Shown here: one piece after another, positions 49,853-57,440 of the stretch
Numbering within the stretch: position 1 is the first letter of the stretch
Layout: the number at the start of each line of letters is the position of its first letter
Source of the DNA: RUG11462 sp045649405
GTDB taxonomy: Bacteria > Bacillota > Clostridia > Oscillospirales > Acutalibacteraceae
NCBI GenBank assembly: GCA_045649405.1
Contig: JAZRPW010000021.1
Span: 1-57,440, forward strand
Direction: 5' to 3'
Length of the DNA stretch: 57,440 nt
Translations under genes and position numbers: made by a program
The notes under the pieces: generated by a model
Seen by the model: the letters and a program-made list of their open reading frames with translations, nothing else
Told to the model about the DNA's origin: nothing
The model's database searches: none

Positions 49853-49876
49853 TTTAATATATTGGTTTAGTTTTTT

Positions 49877-49950
49877 GAATTCTATTTGCCGAAATTAAAA
49901 ACCGCCCTATTTATATAGTAAAAGAAGTTTTAAATCATAAAGAAAAATAA
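49877..49950 (+). pseudogene. Remnant of a second GT2 gene (last 23 codons)
   Basis: Reads ILFAEIKNRPIYIVKEVLN then HKEK and a stop, matching the C-terminus of the GT2 protein at 46915-47856 except near the end (NHKEK for NDKKK). Nothing of the rest of the gene is present upstream. Changes are mostly silent, so it was either under selection or duplicated fairly recently. Confidence 0.82.
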
Positions 49951-49978
49951 AAAAATGACGCCGAAAGGCGTCATTTTT
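49951..49978. terminator. Terminator copy 2, serves the CDF operon
   Basis: AAAAATGACGCC, GAAA, GGCGTCATTTTT is a perfect 12-bp stem. It lies 13 bases beyond the stop of the minus-strand CDF gene and gives a T run in both directions. Confidence 0.9.
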
Positions 49979-49991
49979 GTTTGTATCTTTT

Positions 49992-50879
49992 TTAATGATG
50001 GTGATGATGGTGGGAATGGTTTTTAAATTCAACGTGGCATTCTTTTTCGTGGCAATGCTCGTTTTCACTTTCCAATTCAAGAGTTGCATGCCCTACCCCA
50101 TGCTCTGCTAATTCTTCTCTAATTTTATGCTTAATCTCGTGTGGGTCAGCACTTGTAACAACGTGCATTGTTACATAATTGTTTAGCCCATCTAAACTCC
50201 AAAGGTGAATGTGGTGAATATCAATAACACCATCAATTTTTAAAATATGCTCTTTGATTTCATCTAAATCAATATTATTTGGCGCTTTTTCAAGAAATAA
50301 ATCAACTGCCCTTTTTAAATTTTTAATCGCGTTTATAAAAATGAATATCGCAACGCCGATTGAAAGAATAGGGTCAATAATCGAAATATCGGTAAAGCGC
50401 ATAACAACCGCACCGAACAAAACAACCACCCAACCAAGCACATCTTCAAGCATATGAAGATTAACGGCTTTTTGGTTTAATGAATCGCCTTCACGAGTGA
50501 AAAATGCGGCAAAAAAGTTAACAGCAACGCCAATTATTGCGAAAATAATCATACCGTCATAATTTATTTCTACGGGGTTGATTATTCGACTAATTGCGCC
50601 AAAAACAACCGCAACCGAACCGAAAAGCAAAATCAAAGTTGTAATAACGCTACCGATAACCGAGTATCTGGCATACCCATAAGTGTAGGTTTCGTCTGGT
50701 TGCTTTTTGCTCTTTTTCTCAAGAAAATAAGCGATTCCAATGCTCAAAGCATCGCCGATATCGTGAATAGCATCAGACAAAATCGCAACGCTACTAGTAA
50801 AAATTCCGCCAAAAAACTCAAATATAGAAAAGGCAAAATTTAAAACAAACGCAATTAAAATATTTTTCTCTGTTTTCAT
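49992..50879 (-). CDS. Cation diffusion facilitator metal exporter
   Basis: 295 residues, six membrane segments. Metal sites are LSDAIHDIGDA (HxxxD, segment 2) and NLHMLEDVLGW (HxxxD, segment 5). The cytoplasmic C-terminal domain carries DIHHIHLWSLDG and ends in a His-rich tail (HCHEKECHVEF then NHSHHHHHH). It exports zinc or a related divalent cation against protons. Fourth gene of the operon beginning at 54081, 9 bases after the phosphoesterase gene. Confidence 0.94.
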   Translation of the reverse strand: MKTEKNILIAFVLNFAFSIFEFFGGIFTSSVAILSDAIHDIGDALSIGIAYFLEKKSKKQPDETYTYGYARYSVIGSVITTLILLFGSVAVVFGAISRIINPVEINYDGMIIFAIIGVAVNFFAAFFTREGDSLNQKAVNLHMLEDVLGWVVVLFGAVVMRFTDISIIDPILSIGVAIFIFINAIKNLKRAVDLFLEKAPNNIDLDEIKEHILKIDGVIDIHHIHLWSLDGLNNYVTMHVVTSADPHEIKHKIREELAEHGVGHATLELESENEHCHEKECHVEFKNHSHHHHHH

Positions 50880-50888
50880 ATTTTTCTC

Positions 50889-51737
50889 CTATTTTGATAA
50901 GGTAACAAGCACAATTTCAGGTGGATTATTGATGCGAAATGGCACCATACTGTTGCCAATGCCACGCGAAATAATCATTTTTGTGTTATCTTTTTGATAA
51001 AGCCCACAGTCATATTCAGGGAAAAAACCCTGTCCTGGTGCGGCAATGCAACCAATAAACGGCAATCTAACCTGACCACCGTGGGTGTGGCCGGAAAGCA
51101 CCAAATCAAACCCGTGTTTTGCATAAACATCTAAAACCTCAGGTCTGTGCGCCAGCAAAATTGAAAAATCCTTTGTGTCAAATTTAAAATGCTCAAGTTT
51201 AATATCCATAAACTCGCTGCTTGAATAAATTGTGTAGCCAGATTGAAATGTTGGGTCTTTAAGTCCTGCTAAAGTGACCGTTTGACCACCTTTTTTGAGT
51301 TTTGTTTGGCTGTCATTTAAAATAATTACACCGGTTTCTTCTAACTTTTTCTCAAATTCGTTGTAATTTTCAATTCGTGCTTCGTGGTTGCCGGCAACAT
51401 AATAACAAGGGGCAATTTTTACCGCTTTTTTTGCAAATGTGAGCACAACATCTATGTCGGTGTGGCGTGAGTCAACAACATCGCCAGTAATTGCAATGAT
51501 GTCAGGCTTTGTGCTTGCAAGTTTGTTAATAAGTTTCTCGTTTTTCTCCCCTATTTGAGCGTTATGTAGGTCAGAAATCTGTGCTATTTTGTAACCATCA
51601 AACGCTTGTGGCAATCTCTCACTTTTTATTGTGAAATTTGTAATTCCAAGCGCGTTATTATCAAAAATTCCATATGAAACAATGCCAAAAAGAACTGCCA
51701 CAACAAGCAATATTATAATAATTTTCTTTTTAGTCAT
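50889..51737 (-). CDS. Membrane-anchored metallophosphoesterase (YaeI-like)
   Basis: 282 residues. One N-terminal membrane segment (IIIILLVVAVLFGIVSYG). The calcineurin-like site comprises ISDLHNAQIG, ITGDVVDSRH, YVAGNHEAR, LAHRP and LSGHTHGGQVRLP. These dimetal enzymes cleave phosphomonoesters or diesters, in some relatives pyrophosphate bonds of lipids. With the anchor first, the active domain is probably outside. 8 bases after the HAD gene in the same operon. Confidence 0.92.
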   Translation of the reverse strand: MTKKKIIIILLVVAVLFGIVSYGIFDNNALGITNFTIKSERLPQAFDGYKIAQISDLHNAQIGEKNEKLINKLASTKPDIIAITGDVVDSRHTDIDVVLTFAKKAVKIAPCYYVAGNHEARIENYNEFEKKLEETGVIILNDSQTKLKKGGQTVTLAGLKDPTFQSGYTIYSSSEFMDIKLEHFKFDTKDFSILLAHRPEVLDVYAKHGFDLVLSGHTHGGQVRLPFIGCIAAPGQGFFPEYDCGLYQKDNTKMIISRGIGNSMVPFRINNPPEIVLVTLSK

Positions 51738-51745
51738 AGCAACCT

Positions 51746-52381
51746 CTAAATATCAATTTCGTTTAGGTTTTTAACAATTTTATCGGCAAGTGTTAGGTCT
51801 TGTTTTCCTGAATTTAGGTTTACATAACCGATACATTTCATACCTGCAGATTTTGCAGCCTTTACCCCGTTTGCCGAGTCTTCAATTACAATGCAATTTG
51901 TGGGGTCAATGCCGATATTTTTAGCAGTTATTAAGAAAATATCAGGCGCTGGTTTGCAATTTTCAATTGTTTCACCTGAAATTATAAACTTGAAATATTT
52001 TTCAATGTCGAAAAACTTAACAGTGTCTTCAATAATATGTTTTGGCGAGCCAGAAGCAAGCGCCAAAACATATTTTTTTGACAAATTTTTAATTAGTTCC
52101 AACGCACCTTCAATTGCAATGTGACCTTCTTGTTTTATAAGCTCATCACGAGCAACAAGGTCAATTTCGTGCAACTGTTCAGGCGTAGCATTTATACCAA
52201 AATCATCAATAATTTTTTGCCAAACCACAATGTTTGAGTTGCCAGGGAATTGCGAATAATATTCGTAATCAAAAGTTACATTGTAAGGTTCTAAAACCTT
52301 TAATTTTGCTTTGTAATTGCGTTCTTCACTCTCGACAATTACCCCGTCCATATCAAAAATAACTGCTTTAATATTTTCCAT
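51746..52381 (-). CDS. HAD-superfamily hydrolase, beta-phosphoglucomutase-like
   Basis: 211 residues. Motif I is AVIFDMDGVIVESE, motif II ALASGSPKHI, the Lys is near ENCKPAPDIFL, and motif IV is CIVIEDSANGVKAAKSAG. The four-helix cap lies between motifs I and II, as in the PgmB/phosphatase group. It is a cytoplasmic sugar-phosphate phosphatase or mutase; substrate open. Its ATG overlaps the stop of the upstream gene by one base. Confidence 0.93.
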   Translation of the reverse strand: MENIKAVIFDMDGVIVESEERNYKAKLKVLEPYNVTFDYEYYSQFPGNSNIVVWQKIIDDFGINATPEQLHEIDLVARDELIKQEGHIAIEGALELIKNLSKKYVLALASGSPKHIIEDTVKFFDIEKYFKFIISGETIENCKPAPDIFLITAKNIGIDPTNCIVIEDSANGVKAAKSAGMKCIGYVNLNSGKQDLTLADKIVKNLNEIDI

Positions 52382-54081
52382 TATTTTAATTTAAATCCTG
52401 TTACAACAATACTTGAATTTTCATCATATTTATAGGTTAAAACGCAGTCGTCCCCTGCTTTTGCAAACGGCAAATCGTTAGAAAGCGAAATGTCCAAAAC
52501 AACTGGACCTTTAATTGCCAAACTTGAAGTTGGCGCTTGAGTAAAGTTAACATAATACTTTGTATTGCCATTTACAACTGCTGTGCTAATTTCAACAATT
52601 TTAGCGTCGGTTTCAAAAGTTTCAACAACCGGTTGTGTATCTTCAACTTCAATTTCTTCACGTTTTAAGTTTGCAATGTAGTTTTCTCTTGCAGTGTCAA
52701 CATTAGCGCCTGTACCAAGCACTTGATAAGCTTGAACATCAACAAATGCGTACATTTTAACAAGACCTGCGTCGTCTTTAAGCGACATAAAATAGGTTGG
52801 TCGGTCAGAAACATTAAGGAGAATTGGGAATGTTGCATCATAATCTTTTTCTTGCACAGCGCCCTCTGCAGAGTTCATTGCAGAATACTCTTTTGCACCA
52901 GGAACTTCGTAAAATTTTGCCTCTTTTGTACGAAGATTTACCAAAACAAAGCCAACGTTTGACTCGTCAGAAACAACAGAAGTCATACCGGTATAAAGCC
53001 ATACATCATCGTTAAGAGCAAGGTAATTGTAGCCCTCGGTTGGTTGCAAAACGCCCTTTTGACCGAAGATTGAGTTCCAGTAACCGTTTCTGTACAAGCC
53101 GTTATATTCCAACTGCTCAATAATCATACTTGACGAATAAACTTGGTCAACCCAGGTTGGCACATCTGCCAAATCGTAATAGTTGCTTTCGCCTGTTACA
53201 GCGTTAACAAGCACTGCTCCGCCAATGTCTTTACCTGACCAGAAACCAATTTTAAATTCAACGGTTGAAGCCACCCAGAAAGGTGTGCCGTTTTCATCAA
53301 TTTCAAAAGAAACATCATCAAAAATTTTGGTTGGATATTTAAAACGCAAATATCTGTGAATGTTTCTCATAAAATATTCGCTTTCAGAATATTTAATACC
53401 ATCTGCAACTCTAACTGTACTTGTTTCTTGGGTTGTCATATTAACTTTAATGTAAGCAGGAATACCACCTTTTTGGTTGTTAAACCATTTAATCAAATCG
53501 CCATAAACAAGTGGTGTTACTCTGCAAGGTTCGTCTTTATAGTTAATTTGTGTGTAGTTGTTTGCAATTTCAAATTGTGAAACATAATCTGCCATTTCGC
53601 CGAGTTTACGTTTACCGAGCGTTTGCGCGCTGTCTTTGTCAACAACAGGAATTTGGCTCATTTCAATTTCGGCAACGTCTTTTACAAAATCACTTGTTTG
53701 AAGTGTTACAAGTTGATTGTATTTCTTTGCATTGAAAATTTGCGCACCAATAATGTTCATTACAAATGAAAGCGCAATGATAATTGCAATGGCGCCAACT
53801 GCAACAACAATTGGTTTGCCAAGAGTTTTAATTTTAAACTTTTCTCCACCATTTTCAATGTAAACATGGTTGGTTTTGTCGGTTCTAAGTCTTTTAATAA
53901 AAGACCAAACATAAGAAAAAGCATTAATAACCGTGAAAATAATAATGCCTTGAATTACAAAGCTCCAAAAGTCGCCACTTTTGATGTTAAGTGCTGGCAT
54001 TTCAAACCAGAAAATCAAAAACAAAACAACAAAAGAAAGCAAAAGTTTAACAATTGCACCAAAAAATTTTTTACCACTCAT
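52381..54081 (-). CDS. Large membrane protein of unknown function
   Basis: 566 residues. Three N-terminal hydrophobic segments (about 9-28, 40-58, 92-115) are followed by a ~440-residue probably extracellular part with beta-rich stretches (YLRFKYPTKIFDDVSFEIDENG, GGAVLVNAVTGESNYYDLADVP). It ends with a ~70-residue OB-like strand region (GNTKYYVNFTQAPTSSLA). Homologous large proteins occur in gut clostridia without known function as far as I recall. First gene of the operon with HAD, phosphoesterase and CDF genes. Confidence 0.78.
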   Translation of the reverse strand: MSGKKFFGAIVKLLLSFVVLFLIFWFEMPALNIKSGDFWSFVIQGIIIFTVINAFSYVWSFIKRLRTDKTNHVYIENGGEKFKIKTLGKPIVVAVGAIAIIIALSFVMNIIGAQIFNAKKYNQLVTLQTSDFVKDVAEIEMSQIPVVDKDSAQTLGKRKLGEMADYVSQFEIANNYTQINYKDEPCRVTPLVYGDLIKWFNNQKGGIPAYIKVNMTTQETSTVRVADGIKYSESEYFMRNIHRYLRFKYPTKIFDDVSFEIDENGTPFWVASTVEFKIGFWSGKDIGGAVLVNAVTGESNYYDLADVPTWVDQVYSSSMIIEQLEYNGLYRNGYWNSIFGQKGVLQPTEGYNYLALNDDVWLYTGMTSVVSDESNVGFVLVNLRTKEAKFYEVPGAKEYSAMNSAEGAVQEKDYDATFPILLNVSDRPTYFMSLKDDAGLVKMYAFVDVQAYQVLGTGANVDTARENYIANLKREEIEVEDTQPVVETFETDAKIVEISTAVVNGNTKYYVNFTQAPTSSLAIKGPVVLDISLSNDLPFAKAGDDCVLTYKYDENSSIVVTGFKLK

Positions 54082-54100
54082 AATAATTTCCTCTTTTCAA

Positions 54101-54128
54101 AAACGGCTATACAAAGTATAACCGTTTT
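54101..54128 (-). terminator. Probable terminator of glgA
   Basis: On the minus strand AAAACGGTTATA, CTTTG, TATAGCCGTTTT with one bulge and further Ts. It lies between the glgA stop and the next gene. Confidence 0.7.
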
Positions 54129-54137
54129 AATTTAAAT

Positions 54138-55556
54138 TTATGAATTTATTGCCTCTTTATAAAGGTTTACATAACTGTTTGCAGAGTTTTCCCAAGAGTT
54201 GTCGGTTTTAATGCCACGCTCAACAAGTTTTGCCCACTCATTTTTGTTGTAATAACAGCCAAGCGCTCTGTAAATTGCGCCAGACATATCGTGTGCGTTG
54301 TAACTTTTGAATGTGTAACCAACACCGTTGTCGCCTGCGTCAAGAATTGTGTCTGCAAGACCACCTGTTTGACGAACAACCGGCACTGTGCCATAGCGCA
54401 AAGATACCATTTGCGCAAGACCGCAAGGCTCTTGTTTTGAAGGCATCAAGAAAATGTCTGCACCTGCATAAATTTGGTGTGCGAGTGATGGAATAAATCC
54501 ACATCTAAATGCAAATTTGTCAGGATACTGCTGTGATTTTTCATGGAAAAATTGCTCATACTCTTGTTCGCCAGAGCCAAGCAAAACAAATTGAACATCA
54601 CGCTCAATAATTTCATCAAAAACAAATTTCAAAAGTTCAAGACCTTTATGCCCTGCAAGACGAGTAACCATTGAAATAATTGGTGTGTCAGGTTTTACTG
54701 GCAGACCTAAATCTTTTTGCAAAGCTTCTTTGCATTTTGCTTTGCCTTTAATATCATCTGCTGAGTAATTTGCAACCAAATGCTCATCAGTCTCAGGGTT
54801 ATAAACATCAACATCAATGCCGTTAACAATGCCAGAAAGTTTGAAACTTTTATCTTTCAAAATGCCATCAAGATTGTAAGAATACCAAGGGTCCAAAATC
54901 TCTCTTGCGTAAGTAGGGCTAACGGTTGAAACCTTGTCAGCACATTCAATGCCGGCTTTAAGCATATTTGCGCAACCGTCATTTTCAATCATAGAAGCCG
55001 CCCAAGTAGGAATAGCAAAAACATCGCCAAGCAATTCCATTCCACATTGACCTTGATATTGAATGTTGTGAATTGTCAAAACAGTTTTAATGTTTGCAAA
55101 ACCTGGTCGGTTAAAATACATTAATTTATAATAAGGTGGAATAAGCGCAGTTTGCCAGTCGTTACAATGAATAACATCTGGCTTGAAATCAATGTAAGGA
55201 ATACACTCAAGCACAGCGCGAGAGAAGAATGTAAAACGCTCAATGTCATCGCCTTCACCATACATATCATTTCTCTTAAAATAAAACTCATTGTCAAGGA
55301 AAATATAAGTAACGCCGTCATACTTTGCCTCAAAAATACCGCAATATTGGTTTCTCCAAGCAACCGGCACAGAAATTGATGTAATAAATTTCATTGAATC
55401 TCTAAATTGGTCGGCAATTTTAGAGTAAAGTGGCATTACAACACGCACACCAACCTTTTTCTTTTTCAAAGCTTTTGGAAGAGCGTAAGCCACATCGCCA
55501 AGTCCACCAGAAACTGCGAATGGAAAACATTCAGAAGCAGCAAAAAGTATTTTCAT
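54138..55556 (-). CDS. glgA: Glycogen synthase (ADP-glucose, GT5)
   Basis: 472 residues from the second ATG (55554-55556), which has better spacing to AAGGAG than ATG 55559. The ADP-glucose binding motif is SGGLGDVAYALPKAL at the N-terminus, with GT-B halves. The C-terminal SKQEPCGLAQMVSLRYGTVPVVRQTGGLADTI holds the catalytic Glu region. It elongates alpha-1,4-glucan. No glgC, D, B or P neighbour is in view, so the rest of the pathway lies elsewhere. Confidence 0.95.
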   Translation of the reverse strand: MKILFAASECFPFAVSGGLGDVAYALPKALKKKKVGVRVVMPLYSKIADQFRDSMKFITSISVPVAWRNQYCGIFEAKYDGVTYIFLDNEFYFKRNDMYGEGDDIERFTFFSRAVLECIPYIDFKPDVIHCNDWQTALIPPYYKLMYFNRPGFANIKTVLTIHNIQYQGQCGMELLGDVFAIPTWAASMIENDGCANMLKAGIECADKVSTVSPTYAREILDPWYSYNLDGILKDKSFKLSGIVNGIDVDVYNPETDEHLVANYSADDIKGKAKCKEALQKDLGLPVKPDTPIISMVTRLAGHKGLELLKFVFDEIIERDVQFVLLGSGEQEYEQFFHEKSQQYPDKFAFRCGFIPSLAHQIYAGADIFLMPSKQEPCGLAQMVSLRYGTVPVVRQTGGLADTILDAGDNGVGYTFKSYNAHDMSGAIYRALGCYYNKNEWAKLVERGIKTDNSWENSANSYVNLYKEAINS

Positions 55557-55633
55557 CATTTTCTCCTTTTTTAAAGCAAAAAGCCTTAAACCTTTCGTTA
55601 ATATTTTGCTAATTTAATTATACAATAAAAATT

Positions 55634-57440
55634 TTACTTTTTCAATAGATGAATATTGTCGGCATAAACTTTTTTGCCACTTTCCCAGTTAGCAACAAAA
55701 ATTCTCATCTTTTTAGTGCCTTTTGGCACGGTAAACACTGTTTCAAAGGTTTCATAATCGGTTGTTGTAACCATAAAAGCAAGTTGATTTAAAATGTTAT
55801 AATTATTATCCATAAAATGAATGCCGAATTCGGTTGTCATACCAAACAACCCAACTTTAATATCGCCTTTATAACAGAACATTTGACCTTCTTGTACGTC
55901 AATTGTTTTTTCAAGCCAACCACTTTCAATTTCAACCGCCCAATTGCCAGTTGAAGCGTTTGAATTAATGTTAGAATAACCCGAACCGCCCCAATCGTTT
56001 GTCGAATTTTCAAAAGAAGTGTTAGAAATTACATCTGTTTTAAAATCATCTATTTCTAAAAACGGTCTTGATTTTATTGGAACAAAGTTTTCGTTTTTTG
56101 GTGTTAGAGAAAATGAGGTTTCATAACTTTTTTCAAAATTATGTCCAACTTCAAAAGGTTCTTTGCCATATTCATACGCACCAATATCATTTGTTTTACC
56201 AATTTCTGTTTCAATCGCTTTGCCAATTGCAATTGAATTTTTCCCCAATGTATAATCTGCGTTAAAATTAACGTCAGGATTTGTGCTTAAAAGGTTATTA
56301 GAAAATGAAGCCCCTGTGCCATAATGAAGCGATGGCATAATGTTATTATAAAACTGGTTACCATTCCAAACAGCACCACAAAATGCGTTGTTTTCCCAAG
56401 GGTTTTGCATATTTCCTGTTTGAATTGCTTTTCTTGATAAAAATGTGTTGTTATAAATCTTATTGTTGTAATTTGGATTGTTCAAAATCATTGATAAATC
56501 AACATCAAAGCACACATTATGATGAACAAGATAATTCATACTACCATTATCAAGATAATAAGCAACAAAAGCGTGGTCATCATTACAATCAAAAATCACA
56601 TTGTGGTCGATTTCGGTTGTGCCTTTAGCATCGAATTTATAAGTACCAATACCTGAAACATCATGCATATTAACAGCACATCTCGAGATTTTATTATAAC
56701 AAATTCGCATATTTTCACTGTTTGCAACAATCGCCGAGCGAGCAATATTATCAATTGTGTTGTGTGAAACAAGGGTGTAGTTTGCGTATTTAGTTTCAAC
56801 CGCCGCCGCATTTGAGTTTATATAATTAATATCGTGAATATAATTATTAACAACCGAGCAATTGTCAGCGTAAACTTCAACGCCACCCTCAGCAGAATAA
56901 GCAATTTCATTGTTTTTTACAACCGAATTTTTACCCCACAACTCAATGCCGTACCACTCGGCTTCCCAAGGGTAGTTTCGAGATTGAACGGTGTGATAAT
57001 AATATAAAATTTTGTTGTTTTGCAAATTCAGGTTTGTGGTGTTTTTGTTGGTTTTAACATTTGCCCCAAAAATAGTTATGCCATCAATTGTAACAAATGG
57101 TTTGTCTTTTAAATCAAATGCATCAGGGCGTACAGAATATTCAAAACTTAAATCGTTTGGATTAACATTTTCTTGTGGTTTATAATAAAGTGTGCCGTCG
57201 CCGTCATAATACCACTCGTTTTCACTATCTAACAAATTTAACTTATCATAAAAGAAAAACTGGCTATTGGTTGTTGGCGAATCCCAACCGCTATCAACTT
57301 TGTCAAAATACGCGGTTTTGTTTTTATAAGAATTAACCCTCGAAGAATAATGAATGTAATGAGATGTGCCTTCGATTGAGATTTTAGCATTATCAAAATA
57401 GCCATCTTCAAAGGTTAAATCTTCGTCATAAACATAACTA
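55634..57440 (-). CDS. Right-handed beta-helix protein with C-terminal carbohydrate-binding-like module, 5' end outside the window
   Basis: The frame is open to the end of the window, so the start is missing; at least 601 residues are seen. Repeated beta-helix rungs run from about 57100 to 56150 (NNKILYYYHTV, KNNEIAYSAEGGVEVYADNCSVVNNYIHDI, SHNTIDNIARSAIVANSENMRI). A C-terminal domain (NTSFENSTNDWGGSGYSN.., WAVEIESGWLEKTIDV, KMRIFVANWESGKKVYADNI) looks like a CenC-type CBM. It probably belongs to the pectate-lyase-fold polysaccharide-active proteins. Substrate and signal peptide cannot be seen. Confidence 0.82.
   Translation of the reverse strand, partial: SYVYDEDLTFEDGYFDNAKISIEGTSHYIHYSSRVNSYKNKTAYFDKVDSGWDSPTTNSQFFFYDKLNLLDSENEWYYDGDGTLYYKPQENVNPNDLSFEYSVRPDAFDLKDKPFVTIDGITIFGANVKTNKNTTNLNLQNNKILYYYHTVQSRNYPWEAEWYGIELWGKNSVVKNNEIAYSAEGGVEVYADNCSVVNNYIHDINYINSNAAAVETKYANYTLVSHNTIDNIARSAIVANSENMRICYNKISRCAVNMHDVSGIGTYKFDAKGTTEIDHNVIFDCNDDHAFVAYYLDNGSMNYLVHHNVCFDVDLSMILNNPNYNNKIYNNTFLSRKAIQTGNMQNPWENNAFCGAVWNGNQFYNNIMPSLHYGTGASFSNNLLSTNPDVNFNADYTLGKNSIAIGKAIETEIGKTNDIGAYEYGKEPFEVGHNFEKSYETSFSLTPKNENFVPIKSRPFLEIDDFKTDVISNTSFENSTNDWGGSGYSNINSNASTGNWAVEIESGWLEKTIDVQEGQMFCYKGDIKVGLFGMTTEFGIHFMDNNYNILNQLAFMVTTTDYETFETVFTVPKGTKKMRIFVANWESGKKVYADNIHLLKK

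Noticed and set aside
49877..49978. Direct repeats around the GT-C cassette as attL/attR of an integrase-driven element
   Set aside because: No integrase or recombinase gene lies between them, and 102 bp of coding end plus terminator is longer than usual att cores; homologous duplication is simpler.
1..57440. tRNA or rRNA genes
   Set aside because: No cloverleaf-like or rRNA-like stretch was recognised in the gene-free regions; tRNAscan-SE would settle it.

Overview
The window is AT-rich chromosomal DNA from a spore-forming Clostridia-type Firmicute, most like uncultured gut Oscillospiraceae/Ruminococcaceae. The evidence is the forespore sigma factor gene sigG, the Firmicute order dnaA-dnaN-yaaA-recF-remB-gyrB-gyrA with rpmH-rnpA-yidD-yidC-jag diverging on the other side, two perfect parS sites next to parAB, and strong AGGAG-type ribosome binding sites. 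The replication origin lies inside the window, around dnaA (about 37.7-40.2 kb).

Left arm (1-27 kb): a partial REP-associated transposase overlaps the end of prfA. Then come gltX-glnS, a secreted Cys-repeat protein with a divergent repressor and a 38-bp operator, queT with a preQ1-type riboswitch, a CNNM/CBS transporter with an upstream leader ORF, a YgjP-like protease, an aldo/keto reductase and two CobW-type GTPases (one with a His/Cys minisatellite). Next are an EamA exporter, a CinA-sortase B fusion, thiI-iscS, sigG, and a nucleoside ABC importer operon ending in an SGNH esterase.

Origin block (27-47 kb): a structured RNA with a terminator sits before a small unknown gene. It is followed by ackA, gyrA, gyrB, remB, recF, yaaA, dnaN and dnaA on the minus strand, and by rpmH to jag, parAB, serS, a cyclase and a GT2 gene on the plus strand. 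A short GIY-YIG nuclease gene framed by inverted repeats sits between gyrA and gyrB. DnaA lacks the usual DHTT recognition residues. No canonical DnaA box is present, but a dense TGTTRAARA cluster lies between dnaA and dnaN.

Right arm (47-57 kb): a GT-C glycosyltransferase plus HTH regulator cassette is bracketed by ~102-bp direct repeats of the GT2 3' end. It is followed by an operon (membrane protein, HAD, metallophosphoesterase, CDF exporter), glgA and a beta-helix protein cut by the window edge.

The long gene-free stretches are filled by dispersed repeats of at least four families: GTAGGGGCGAC REP-like palindromes, GTCATCCTGAGCG repeats, CTTCTCCTTGAGGAGAAGG repeats, and a ~70-bp tandem leader unit. 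The leader unit lies directly upstream of cinA-srtB, dnaN and dnaA and carries their ribosome binding site. Two candidate mobilisers of such repeats, a RAYT and a GIY-YIG nuclease, are encoded in the same window. All calls rest on reading the sequence and recalled family knowledge; no database search or folding program was run.
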